The notes below the pieces were generated by a model. The model was not told the origin of the DNA. It saw only the letters and a list, made by a program, of their open reading frames with translations, and searched no databases. A stretch of DNA of 64,000 nucleotides, taken from positions 2,615,247 to 2,679,246 of the forward strand of contig CM045734.1 of NCBI GenBank assembly GCA_024760905.1, read 5' to 3'. Of the stretch, positions 1-9,727 are shown in pieces. Both the position numbers and the translations under genes were made by a program. Every line of letters starts with the position of its first letter. Position 1 is the stretch's first letter. This DNA is from Plotosus lineatus. Lineage: Eukaryota > Chordata > Actinopteri > Siluriformes > Plotosidae.

Positions 1-90
1 TGATTTTACTTAGAAAGGCAATTTAGTGGAACCACTGGTTGTACATTTCATGTTTTGGACAGTTGGAGGAGCCTGGGGGAAATCTAGATA

Positions 91-204
91 TATGAATGGA
101 TGGATGAATGGATGAATGGATGGATTGGAGGAGAGATTTGTGGCTCGATAGATAGCTGAGTGAGGATATGAATAGAGGAATAGATGGATGGATCAATGGA
201 ATGA
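91..204. repeat. ATGG/GATA-rich simple repeat
   Basis: The stretch is an imperfect run of tggatgaatgga units followed by gatagatag units. It holds no reading frame of note. Such repeats commonly form the tails of fish retroelements, but nothing upstream in the window shows which element this one would belong to. Confidence 0.6.
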
Positions 205-253
205 TTGATAGATAGTCAGGTAAATAGCTGTAAAAATGGCAACTTTGGTTGTT

Positions 254-3200
254 TGCACCAGTTCATGATCAAGATGGCGGCCGTGAGGCTCGCCCCGGTA
301 CAAGCTCTGCTTCTATGTCTTGCACTTTTGTCAATGTTTTATGTTAAAAAGTCGGAATGTCTTCTCACATACACTCGTTGGGAGTTACTATCCCTTAGAG
401 CTAACTCAGAAGCGACTGTTTCATCCATGATCTCATCGCTACCTGCGGAAATTCTAGACATGAACAACTCATCTGGATATCCGACCTCCTGGAGACGCAA
501 GCGAGACAGGCGGAAGCGACGAGCCGGCGTCCTTTCCAGGTTCAGGAAGCGGCCGTACCGGCCACCTTTACCGGCTCTGCTGCTGACAAACGTGAGATCT
601 ATCAGAAATAAAATTGACGAACTCTTCCTTCTTCTTCAAAATAAGAAGGATTACAAAGACTGTTCTGCCATCTGCCTGACCGAGACCTGGCTCGACCACA
701 GTGTGCCAGACCAGGCGGTAACCCTGCCCAGCTTCTCACTCTACCATGCCGATAGGTCAGTCAAGCTATCTACAAAAACTAAAGGTGGTGGAATTTGTTT
801 CTTGATTAACCAACGCTGGTGTAGCAACACGACTGTATTAAACACTACTTGTTCACCACAATTGGAATACATCAGCGTGAAATGCAGACCCGCCTACCTC
901 CCGAGAGAATTTGCCTCCGTTATACTGATTGGCGTTTACATCCCGCCATCGGCTAACGCCAACTTCGCCATCACGGAGCTTGCAACCTACATATCAACCG
1001 TTGAAAACTCTCATCCTGATGCAGTAGTCACTGTGCTCGGTGACTTTAATCATACCAACTTGTCCACTGAACTCCCCAACTATATTCAACAGGTCACATG
1101 TCCTAGCAGAGGCACGAACACACTGGACCATTGCTACGTCACCATCAGCGATGCTTACCGAGCTTTCCGAGGGCTCCGCTGAACGTCCGACCACGCCATG
1201 CTGCTCCTCATCCCGAAATACAAACAAAAACTTAAATCCACAAACTCCACATCCAAAACAGTTAAGTCCTGGTCCAAGGCAGCCGTTGAGACTTTGAGAG
1301 GCTGCTTTGAATGCACTGATTGGGATGTATTCAGTGCAGGTGAGAACTGCCTCGACGTGCTCACGGACGTGGTGACGTCATACATCAACTTCTGCGTGGA
1401 TCTGTGTATCCCAACAAAAACTGTGGAGGCATACAGTAATAACAAACCTTGGTTTACAAAAGATATCTTACTCATACGTAAGAAAAAGAACTCTGCTTTC
1501 CTCAGCGGAGACAAGGAGTCATACACCACTGCCAAATATCAATTGAGGTCTGCAATCAGGAAAGCTAAATCAAACTATGCAATAAAGCTGGAACATCAGA
1601 TCACATCAAACAACACCCGATATGTATGGAAAAAACTAAAGGACATGACTGATTACAAAAAAAAACCCTCCATTTCATCTGACATTGATATGGACCTTCC
1701 AAACACACTCAATGAGTTCTATGGGAGGTTTGAACAGTCCCCAGTCCCCCCCCTATCCCCTCCCTCGCCCCCTCCCACACCCCTCAGTTTACATCCAGGA
1801 GGAAGAGGTCAGGAACATCTTTAAGAAAAATAACAAGAGGAAAGCAGCTGGCCCAGACGGGATCACCCCTGCTGTTCTTAAGTACCGCAGCTCAACTGGC
1901 CCCAATATTCACCTCCATCTTTAATACGTCCCTACGCCACTGTACAGTTCCACTATGTTTCAAGGTTTCATCCATAATCCCTGTCCCAAAATCATCAAAG
2001 ATCTCATGTCTCAACGACTACAGACCAATCGCCCTAACATCCGTGGTCATGAAGTCGTTTGAACGCATCATCCTCAATCATCTGAAGGCATCCACTACCC
2101 CCCTGCTCGACCCTCATCAATTTGCTTACCGTGACAACAGGTCTGTTGAGGATGCCGTCAACCTTGGCCCTCTACCACATATTACAGCACCTTGAGTCTC
2201 CTAACAGCTATGCTCGTATCCTTTTCATTGACTTCAGTTCTGCTTTTAATACAATAAACCTGGTCAACCTCTTCAATAAACTGACGGACATGAACATTGA
2301 CCCCTGTCTACGCCATTGGTTATGGAGCTTCCTATGGAAAAGGCAACAAAGGGTTAAGATGGGTAACCTCTCATCTCGACCTCTGACCCTCAGCACAGGT
2401 GTCCCCCAGGGTTGCGTCCTCTCACCATGGCTTTTTTCTCTGTACACAAACCATATGACATCCCATCACAGTTCAGTTTCCATTTTTAAATATGCAGACG
2501 ACACTACTATCATTGGACTCATAACTATGGATAATGAACACCAGTACCGCCAACAAGTAGCCCAAGCTGTCTCCTGGTGCCAAGAAAACAATCTCCAGCT
2601 CAACCCATCCAAAACACAAGAACTAATAATTGACTTCAGGCACACAGCCTCACTCAAAACTCCCATTCACATCTCTAATGAACCCATAGCCATAACTGAC
2701 TCTTTCAAATTTCTCGGCACTCACATTAACAATACACTAAAATGGAACACTAACACAGATTACATTCACAAAAAAGTCCACCAAAGACTGTTTTTCCTGA
2801 GACAGCTCAAGAAATTTAGAGTGAAAACAAATCTCCTCCTCCGTTTCTACTCCGCCATCATTGAGAGCACTCTCACTTCATCCATAACGGTTTGGTATGG
2901 CAGCCTAGACAGCAACTCACAGAAAAAACTACAGCGCATTGTCAATAAATCATCCAGGATCATTGGCACCCCCCTTCCATCAGTCCAATCAATATATCAT
3001 AAACGCTCAATCTTAAGAGCACAAAAAATCACCTCTGATCCCTCTCACCCTGCCCATCATTTGTTTCAACCGCTGCCCTCTAGGAGGCGATATCGATCTC
3101 TACCCACCAGAACATCCCGTTTCAAGAACAGTTTCTTCCCTACAGTCATAAGGACTCTGAACTCTTTGCACTGAATGTACATTACAGCCTTGTTTGTCTT

Positions 3201-3394
3201 TTTGTTGTCTGTTATTACTGTAGTTGTTATGGATATGTTTGTAATCATTTGTTTTCATGTGTGCTGTCTTTGTTGTATGATGTGTGTTGTTAATGTCCTT
3301 TGTAACTTTTGTCATAGCTGAGTGCTGTACCGACAGCAAATTCCACCAACTTGGTTGTGTGGTCATTAATAAATAAATGAAATGAATGAGAATG
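254..3394 (+). mobile_element. L2/CR1-type LINE, near full length, decayed
   Basis: A non-LTR retrotransposon that encodes an apurinic-type endonuclease followed by a reverse transcriptase. The ends are set by a 13-bp direct repeat, AACTTTGGTTGTT, at 241-253 and 3395-3407, which I read as the target-site duplication. The 3' end carries a short AATAAATAAATGAAATGAATG tract, typical of L2/CR1 elements, which end in short tandem repeats rather than poly(A). The first ATG lies only about 12 bases inside the 5' border, so the 5' end is either truncated or has almost no leader. Assignment to the L2/CR1 group rests on the RT style (FIDFSSAFNTI, GVPQGCVLSP, YADDTT) and the C-terminal LPSRRRYRSLPTRTSRFKN stretch. 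The exact family is not certain. Confidence 0.8.
265..3174 (+). pseudogene. LINE endonuclease-reverse transcriptase ORF, broken
   Basis: The frame opens at ATG 265 (or 274). A hydrophobic N-terminal segment (LAPVQALLLCLALLSMFYV) is followed by an Arg/Lys-rich cluster (RRKRDRRKRR) and the endonuclease, with LLTNVRSIRNKIDEL, LTETWLDH and GDFNH motifs. A TGA at 1180-1182 interrupts it. The frame is the same downstream, from 1198, so this is a simple nonsense change just before SDHAM. A frameshift sits in the C-rich tract near 1745-1790 and another near 1880. The RT resumes in a long open frame from about 2122 to 3174, with FIDFSSAFNT at 2224 and YADD at 2491-2502, so the catalytic aspartates are present. 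Several lesions mean the copy cannot make its protein. The hydrophobic leader is discussed in the findings. Confidence 0.75.
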
Positions 3395-3407
3395 AACTTT
3401 GGTTGTT

Positions 3408-3593
3408 CATCTCAGAAGCTTGATATTCAAGCATCACTTACTCCAGATCATCCGTATCTCAACTCAAGGGACACGACTTGCCTCGTTTGTAACAACTTCA
3501 GCAATCAGAATATATTTTTTTAATTATTTGATTTGGAGTCTTTGGAACATTTTGTTGCTCGGAGCATTGATTTACAGGATGCTTTCAGGTTGT

Positions 3594-3629
<36 letters not shown>

Positions 3630-4513
3630 ATTATTAGCTTACAAATAATCATTACCAAATTTTGTTTATATACAAACGATCTTGAAAACAATCTTGAATT
3701 AATTTTGATTTTTATTTATTTATTTTTTGGGGGTAGATATATTGTCATTTTCCAAAATGCTAGCTTGTTGTTGAAAGTTATGCCCAAGTCAGTCTGAGGT
3801 GTTTGCTTTGGCACGTGGTTTCATGCCAATGCATTCAGATTGTTGGTTTTATAAAATTCTTTTACGGTTTTCGAACAGCCACTCTGCCTCATGTGCATGA
3901 CTTAGGACTGTAAGAAACCGGAGTACCAAGAGAGTACCATGCAATCACAGGCACAACTACTTTTTGCTGTGAGGTGGGTGTACTGACCACGACGCCATGT
4001 TGTCCTTCTCGATGGTATTTACTAAAAAACAACACGCGGTTTCTGATCAAATCCTTAACATCAAAATCAGCAACACAAAAGCTGCGCCATCATCCTTCAT
4101 TCAGCTGTTCTCTTTTCATGCTACAGTCAGTGTGGATATAATCATTGATTCATTCACTTCCATCATTTATCAACTCTGTCAGTCTGTCTCTGTTCTGATG
4201 GCAGACATTTTTACAGTTACATGATAACGAACTTGATTTGCACTCAACTATCCAGAACTCCCTCAAATCACGAGTCAAGCACACTCTGACTGATTTTTTA
4301 ATGTAATCTTTGAGGGGAGACAGTCAAGGCCAGGTTAGAAAGTGAAATGTTACTTTATTAATATGTCTAGTTTTGTAAATAGAATATGTATAATGTTAAA
4401 AGCAGAGACACCAAAGAACATTGGTGGAAGTATTGAGTGTTGCTCAAATCCTGAATTTCAAGACTAGCATTTAAGCGAGACATAATCAGCAAAATCTCTG
4501 AGCCAAATAAAGC
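3408..4513. other. Non-coding stretch, nothing recognised
   Basis: I see no supported gene or named element. It contains a 30-base poly(T) run near 3597-3625 and generally AT-rich unique-looking sequence. Short open frames here show no recognisable domain and are taken as chance. Confidence 0.5.
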
Positions 4514-4842
4514 ACGGGCAGTGCTGGTCTAGTGGTATAGGGCGTCGGATCGCTGATCCTAAGGTTGCGGGTTCGAGTCCCACTCTCCACAACTGCCCTC
4601 CCCCCAATGCAGCTGACTGGGTTATCAAAGGCCGGCCATGGGTTGTCACTGTCCCCCTTAGTGCAGATAACTGGGTTATCAAAGGCCGGCCATGTCTCTC
4701 ACTGTCTATGGTGTGAGGCATGTAAAAGAACCATTGCTGACTTTCGACAAGAGTCGCTGCAAAGCCGTCAGCGTGTTTTCAGGCCTTTCAGGCCTGGCGA
4801 GCTGTCCAGGAGTTGGCTGGGATTTACAGAAACTGAACTGAA
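4514..4842 (+). mobile_element. tRNA-derived SINE, family A, non-RTE tail
   Basis: The head is tRNA-like, with an A-box-like TGGTCTAGTGGTATAGGG and a B box GGTTCGAGTCC, the internal RNA polymerase III promoter. It is followed by the body shared by all family A copies here (GTTATCAAAGG, GGCCATGTCTCTCACTG, AAAAGAACCATTGCTGACTT). The 3' part (GAGTTGGCTGGGA then CTGAACTGAAC) differs from the RTE-like tail of most copies. A 10-bp direct repeat CAAATAAAGC at 4504-4513 and 4843-4852 marks the insertion. Confidence 0.8.
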
Positions 4843-5190
4843 CAAATAAAGCTGTAGAGTTACAACACAGCTCAGGCACACGAACACACAACTGCTTTCT
4901 GATGTGCAGTCGCTCAGACTTCATGCGATACCACAAGTTCTTCATTTTTTCTTCTTCCTGTGATAATATCCTCCTTAATTAAACACCAGAAAACATCTGC
5001 GTCAAAAACTGCCCTCTGCGTAAAAGTTGGTTAATGATACAGGTGTAATTACAGTTTATTTGAACCTTTGTGTTGAGAAAAATAATTATATCTGAGTTGT
5101 CAACTGAAATCATTAGATTCTTGCGCGATTTATATTTCGACTGAAATGACTCAGCTGGGTCTCTTTCCCAGACGCCCCAGACCATATAAC

Positions 5191-5301
<111 letters not shown>

Positions 5302-5528
5302 ACTAGGAACTTGTTTATGTGCTTGTTACAATAAACATTTATTCTTATGTGAAGGGAAAACAAATATTTAAAAAATAAATCGGCGTTGTTCATTGAGTGT
5401 GAAACATAGATTTTATTCAAACAATTAAAAATATTTTTTTCTTTCATCTAAAGCACAGATCTTGAACAGAATCTCCGTACAACCACAAACCATTGCTTCA
5501 TAAAACTTTAAATTAATACAGGGAACAT

Positions 5529-5534
5529 TTTATT
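5529..5534 (-). promoter_or_regulatory. Candidate poly(A) signal of sst1
   Basis: Read on the minus strand this is AATAAA, about 145 bases beyond the sst1 stop codon. It is the first AATAAA after the stop on that strand, and the 3' UTR it gives is of similar length to that of mammalian SST. Confidence 0.55.
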
Positions 5535-5676
5535 ATTTACATTTTATGTCGCCATGATAATGTGAACTTGAAAAGCAGGGACAAAAAAGACCAAAAAAAA
5601 AAAAAAAACCCGAGTTGAGAAAAGAATAAAATACAGTGTGTATATAGACCTTGAGGATATCCTATCAATCAAACTA

Positions 5677-6430
5677 TTAACAGGACGTGAACGTTTTCCA
5701 GAAGAAATTCTTGCAACCGGCTTTGCGCTCGCGGGGAGCCAGCATGGGACCAGCGGCTCGCTCCATCTCCATGCGCGCGCCCTCGCTCTCCGCGCCGTGA
5801 GACACCTCATCCGAGTCCAGCACCTCGTTATCGGCTTGCGCGAGCTCCGCGAGCAGCTCCGCGAGGGTATATCTGGTAAGCTCCTGCTATAAAAAGAAGA
5901 AGAAGGAGAAGAATACCACAAATAAAACAATAAATAAATAATATGTAAAAATTCTATTTTAAATGGTTCTTTAAAAAAAGACAAAGAAACAAACAAACAA
6001 ACAATGAAAAAAAAAAAAACTTGTTTAATGCAGCGCAGAGTATCATATTAAGTTCCTGGATGAAAACGCATGGAGGTGTGAGCTTGAATTTTACCCGATG
6101 TTAAAATGAGAGTGAATATTTTCATACAGAATCCACTGGTACGGTTTGAACACTTTTCGTGGCTCAGATTTCAGCACCTTGGACAATTCTCAACGCGTTT
6201 CTTTCTTCTCGGATTTCCTGTTCTACAAAATGTGCACAATTCTTGCACAATATTTGACTTTCTGTTTCTCTCGAGTCGTTTTCCTCTCTTACCTGTTTTC
6301 CGGACGGTGCAAAAATTGACCTTTGGAGGAATTGGCGCAGTTTGGCATCAGACGGCGCGCCTGAGACGCTGCAGACAGCGAGAACGACGGCCAGGAGAGC
6401 CAGGGCGCACTGGATCCGCGTGGAGGGCAT
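5677..6430 (-). CDS. sst1: Preprosomatostatin-1 (two exons), intact
   Basis: The gene encodes the precursor of somatostatin-14, a secreted peptide that acts on Gi-coupled receptors to inhibit growth hormone, insulin and glucagon release. The coding join is complement(6430..6293) plus complement(5883..5677), 114 residues. Exon 1 gives 46 residues starting [15 protein letters not shown], a signal peptide likely cut near residue 24 (SVSG/APSD), and ends ...APSGKQ at a CAG|GTAAGA donor. Exon 2 gives 68 residues starting [11 protein letters not shown] and ends [18 protein letters not shown], i.e. the monobasic/dibasic processing site followed by canonical SS-14 with both cysteines and the FWKT core. 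The phase-0 Q|E intron position is that of vertebrate SST genes, and the length matches fish PSS-I. The ATG at 6430 is chosen because the codons upstream in frame are TTG and non-ATG. The acceptor is a TAGCAG tandem, so an extra Gln is possible. Identity is very secure. Confidence 0.97.
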
Positions 6431-6590
6431 CTTCAAAAATTTGAGCTTTTGGGAGACTGTGGTAACTGGAGGATTAAAAAAAAATACAAGATGAATAAGC
6501 GTCAGTTCTTACTGCTGTAGTTTTGTGGAGCTGCTTCCTCTCCTGTCAGTCAGTTGCCGCAGGTCTTCTCTCCATCCCGAAAACGCTTCT

Positions 6591-6597
6591 TTTTAAA
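6591..6597 (-). promoter_or_regulatory. sst1 TATA box (TTTAAAA)
   Basis: On the minus strand the sequence reads TTTAAAA, the variant TATA box known from the mammalian somatostatin promoter. It lies about 160 bases upstream of the sst1 ATG and 9 bases downstream of the CRE, which puts transcription start near 6565. Confidence 0.8.
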
Positions 6598-6606
6598 CTC
6601 TCAGGC

Positions 6607-6614
6607 TGACGTCA
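6607..6614 (-). promoter_or_regulatory. sst1 cAMP response element (TGACGTCA)
   Basis: This is a perfect palindromic CRE, the binding site of CREB. The somatostatin promoter is the classic gene in which the CRE was defined, and the same close CRE-TATA spacing is seen here (9 bases to TTTAAAA). It implies cAMP/PKA-driven expression of sst1. The motif is seen directly. The regulation is inferred from the family. Confidence 0.88.
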
Positions 6615-6681
6615 AAAGGGAGGGGGGGGGTTTCCTTCGTGCGCGTGGGAACTGACATGGACAAATGATCGCTTACCTCTA

Positions 6682-6737
<56 letters not shown>

Positions 6738-6773
6738 CGTGCGTGTGCGTGAGCGCGCGCACGTACTGAAAAT
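6682..6773. repeat. (GT)n/(GC)n alternating tract upstream of sst1
   Basis: Roughly 90 bases of almost unbroken alternating purine-pyrimidine sequence: long GT runs, GCGTGCGTGCG, then GAGCGCGCGCACGTAC. It begins about 70 bases upstream of the CRE. Such tracts can adopt Z-DNA under negative supercoiling. Confidence 0.9.
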
Positions 6774-7440
6774 AATTGGCGTCTTTCAAAAGTCCATTAA
6801 GGAGGTTATAGGAGGATTTACGCACAGTGCATAAGTAAAATCCACCAACTTCGTGCGCATGATAGGCTGACAGGTTTTTCATTGCTTGCGTGAACACATG
6901 ATTTATATTCCATAAATTATTGACTGCGTGCTGGAAATAAAGTGATGAGACATTAACAGCGAATGATTTCTGGGAAGCGGGTCGCGACCCCCTGTGCACC
7001 GCAGCAGGGGGCTGCGTTTCCGGTTTTGTGCGTCGCCGAACCATCAGACGCTCATCATCTGATGTTTAAGATGTTTGAGGATAAACGTTAATTAGCGCGT
7101 GAGAACAGTGCCACATCCTCTCGGACCCCATGACCGGGCGCGCGAGTAAAGGCTCTCTGACTTCAGGCACAGCGAGAGCTGCTATTTTTACTTTTTATTT
7201 ATGATGAATGCTGGCAAAGCCCCGAGAGTCACGCACACGTGGCGGCTGCTGTGCTTCTGTTCCGATGCTAAAGGTCTTAAAAGATGGAGCGTGTCAGTCA
7301 TGTTGTTGGTTAACATCAGTAGAAGACAAAGTTAGGACGTAAATTGCGCGAGGGGCAGGTATTAGGGACAGATCATACAGACCCACTCAGGGGACATGGT
7401 GCTTATTCCTAATGGATTAAAAACACACACACACAAAAAA
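6774..7440. other. Upstream flank of sst1
   Basis: No element or gene is recognised. The sequence is less AT-rich than most of the window, and this is the most likely place for distal sst1 control sequences. No specific site is claimed. Confidence 0.4.
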
Positions 7441-7715
7441 AGTGGCGTACATCTGCCTCACAGCAAGAAGGTCCTGGGTTCAAGTCTCATTCTGTGTGAA
7501 GCTTGCAGACATTTCCTCCAGGTGTTCTGGTTTCCTTCCACAGTCCAAAGGCGTGCACATTAAGCTGTTGGAAATTGACTCATGTGTGAATGTGAGCATG
7601 AATGGTGCTGTCTTGGCCTGGCAATGGACTTTTGACCTGTTCAGAGTTTACCCTGCATTTGCCCAGAGTTGGCTGTGATATGCTCCATGTGAACCCCAGT
7701 AGGATAAAATAATCA
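7441..7715 (+). mobile_element. SINE family B copy
   Basis: The tRNA-like head (ATCTGCCTCACAGCAAGAAGG, then GGGTTCAAGTC as B box) leads into the body shared by all family B copies here: TTTCCTCCAGGTGTTCTGG, CACAGTCCAAAGGCGTGCAC, TGTGAATGTGAGC, GTTCAGAGTTTACCCTGC and CAGAGTTGGCTG. It is diverged and has no clear target duplication. Confidence 0.7.
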
Positions 7716-8888
7716 GGTGTATGAAAGACAGAAAGAGTACATCCTTTATATTTGAAGAGCATAACTTCAAAAACAGATAAGCACAACTGTTTATTTATGA
7801 TAAAATCTATATGAATATTAAAAAAAAAAAAAAAAGTTTTCCTGTAGCTTTTAAGGTTTTTTTTTTTCAGTACCCCCCCCCACCCCCCCCAGCAGCAGCT
7901 ATAAAATGAAGCCGCTGAAAAAGTTGTTTTTCTCATGATTAAAGCAATTGGAATTATGTTTTTAAACTCAAACGCTTTGTTAATTTGACTGATAGACTTT
8001 TTTTTAGTGATGCTGGGTCTAACTAGCCAAACATTAATAGTTTAAAAATTGTACATTAACATCATTAAACATCATTAAACAACATTAAAAGTGTCAAAAA
8101 TTTTGACTTGTGAAAAAACAAGTCAAAAACTCAACCATAGGTGGTGGTACTGGGATTTAACCACGTGACCTGCTGATCTGTAACCCAAGCTTTATTCATT
8201 CATTCATTCATTTATTTGATGATTTATTTACATCTATCATCACAAAATAAGTGAAATTAGACAAATATCCCCAATTTAAAGTGTACACGGCCTTGAATGT
8301 TTGGTTCTGTTAATCAACACATAATACGTGTGTGTGCTTTTAAAGGTAAATTTCCACACCTGAGATCTGATTGTAATTAGAGTCTGTGTGTAAACAGTTA
8401 ATGGGTTTCTCACCCTCATCAGAGAAAACTGAACCACGAGAAAAAAAGAAGAACAATGAACCTGCAGGAAAGTTGTTGACCTTCACAGATCAGAAAAAGA
8501 AAATAAAAGGATATCTACACACTTCAAGAAGGTGAATCACTCATGTCCTGATAAAAAATGAGACCATCAAACAAATAATAAAAAAAATAATAATAATAAA
8601 AAAAGGTAAATGATCAAACTAGGAAATAACCAAATGATTAAAAACAAACAAAACGTAAATGGGTAAACAAGTAAGTACATAAATGAATGAATAAATGAAC
8701 GAATGAATGAATGAATGAATAACTGGGTAATTAAATTATTTATAAACCAACCAAGTTAGTAGAAAAAATATTTGCTTGAGCAAAAAAAAAAAAAAAAAAA
8801 AAAAAATGGTTGAATTATGAGAAAATGTAAAGTTTTCAACTAGTAATAATTGTACCTCGGGTAAACCTCAGAGACTATCTGTCTGTGT

Positions 8889-8929
<41 letters not shown>

Positions 8930-9584
8930 TGAGTGAGTGAGTGAGTGAGTGAGTGTGCGCGCGCGCGTGTGTGTGTGTGTGTGTGTGTGTGTTTATGCCT
9001 GAGTGCATTTGTGTGTGTGTGTGTGTGTGTGTGTTTATGCCTGAGTGCATTTGTGTGTGTGTGTGTGTGTGTGTTAAGGATAATTCTGCCAGTATAAGTT
9101 GTGATTCTATTAAAAGGATATTTTTTGCAATGAGAGAATTGTTTTGAAAGTATTCTGCAAAAGGTAAAAACATGTCACTGAAGAGACAGATTACCCAGAT
9201 TTGCAAACAGGGAAAAATCTCTTTAGTTTTACCTTGCTGAGTGTTGGAGGTTGGAAGCCTCATTGTTAAATTAAACCACAATTCCAGTGATAATTAATGT
9301 CCTAATTATTACAATGATTATTAATTTAGCAGTATTTTGCCAATGTTCTCATCTTATTGATGTTTGACATTTTCTCATTTCTGTAATCAGATCAGTTTTA
9401 AATTTAATTTCTCTCTCTTTTCTGTATTGTGCTTTCGAGGTCTCATCCTTCTTAAATTTTTCAGCGGCTTTTGTTTAAAAACAGGCTTGATGTAAAATGT
9501 TGGTCGGTTGTTTTAGTTAGTTTAGACATGAAGTCACCTGGTGATTCTTAACAGGCCCAGATATTTATTTATCTCATGTAAAAC
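7716..9584. other. AT-rich intergenic DNA with simple repeats
   Basis: No gene recognised. The stretch holds a C-rich tract at 7867-7890, an AATAAATGAATG-type tract near 8680-8720 and a 25-base poly(A) near 8780-8805. Confidence 0.5.
8881..9075. repeat. (GT)n microsatellite with internal duplication
   Basis: GT runs are interrupted by (GAGT)n and GCGCGCGC, and by two copies of TTTATGCCTGAGTGCATTTG about 40 bases apart. The second copy looks like a slippage or unequal-exchange duplication of the first together with its GT run. Confidence 0.85.
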
Positions 9585-9722
9585 TATTCATAGGTCGCTA
9601 AGTGCATTTATCTCAAAGCATGAAGGTTTTCTGTTTGAGTCCTGGATTCTGTGAAAGCATATTTGTGCAAAGTTTGCATATTCTCCAAGTTCTTTTGTGG
9701 GTTAGGGCTGGGTACACTTAGT
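9585..9722 (+). mobile_element. SINE family B, 5' part
   Basis: The sequence resembles the family B head and early body (CTAAGTGCATTTATCTCAAAGC, GTTTGAGTCCTGG, AAGTTTGCATATTCTCC, TTTTGTGGGTT) and stops at the tail repeat of the neighbouring Rex3-like LINE. It is a weak and diverged copy. Confidence 0.5.
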
Positions 9723-9727
9723 TTTCT

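Noticed and set aside
4530..4600. Free-standing tRNA gene
   Set aside because: The A and B boxes are present, but the same sequence heads every family A SINE with a shared body and target duplications.
5544..5996. Minus-strand open frame overlapping sst1 exon 2
   Set aside because: It is a shadow in another frame. The somatostatin frame gives [18 protein letters not shown].
6164..6436. Open frame over sst1 exon 1 beginning at 6436 and running past the donor
   Set aside because: Position 6436 is a TTG codon and the frame after 6293 is intron. The true start is the ATG at 6430 and the exon ends at the CAG|GTAAGA donor.
8881..9075. Direct repeats that might suggest a CRISPR-like array
   Set aside because: The units are GT-type microsatellite with one duplication. 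There are no spacers of even length and the DNA is vertebrate.
8881..9281. Histidine/threonine-rich or cysteine/valine-rich proteins over CA/GT runs
   Set aside because: The frames are translations of microsatellites. The same applies to Tyr-Ile repeats over (TA)n at 5.2, 12.3, 19.8, 28.1 and 35.8 kb.
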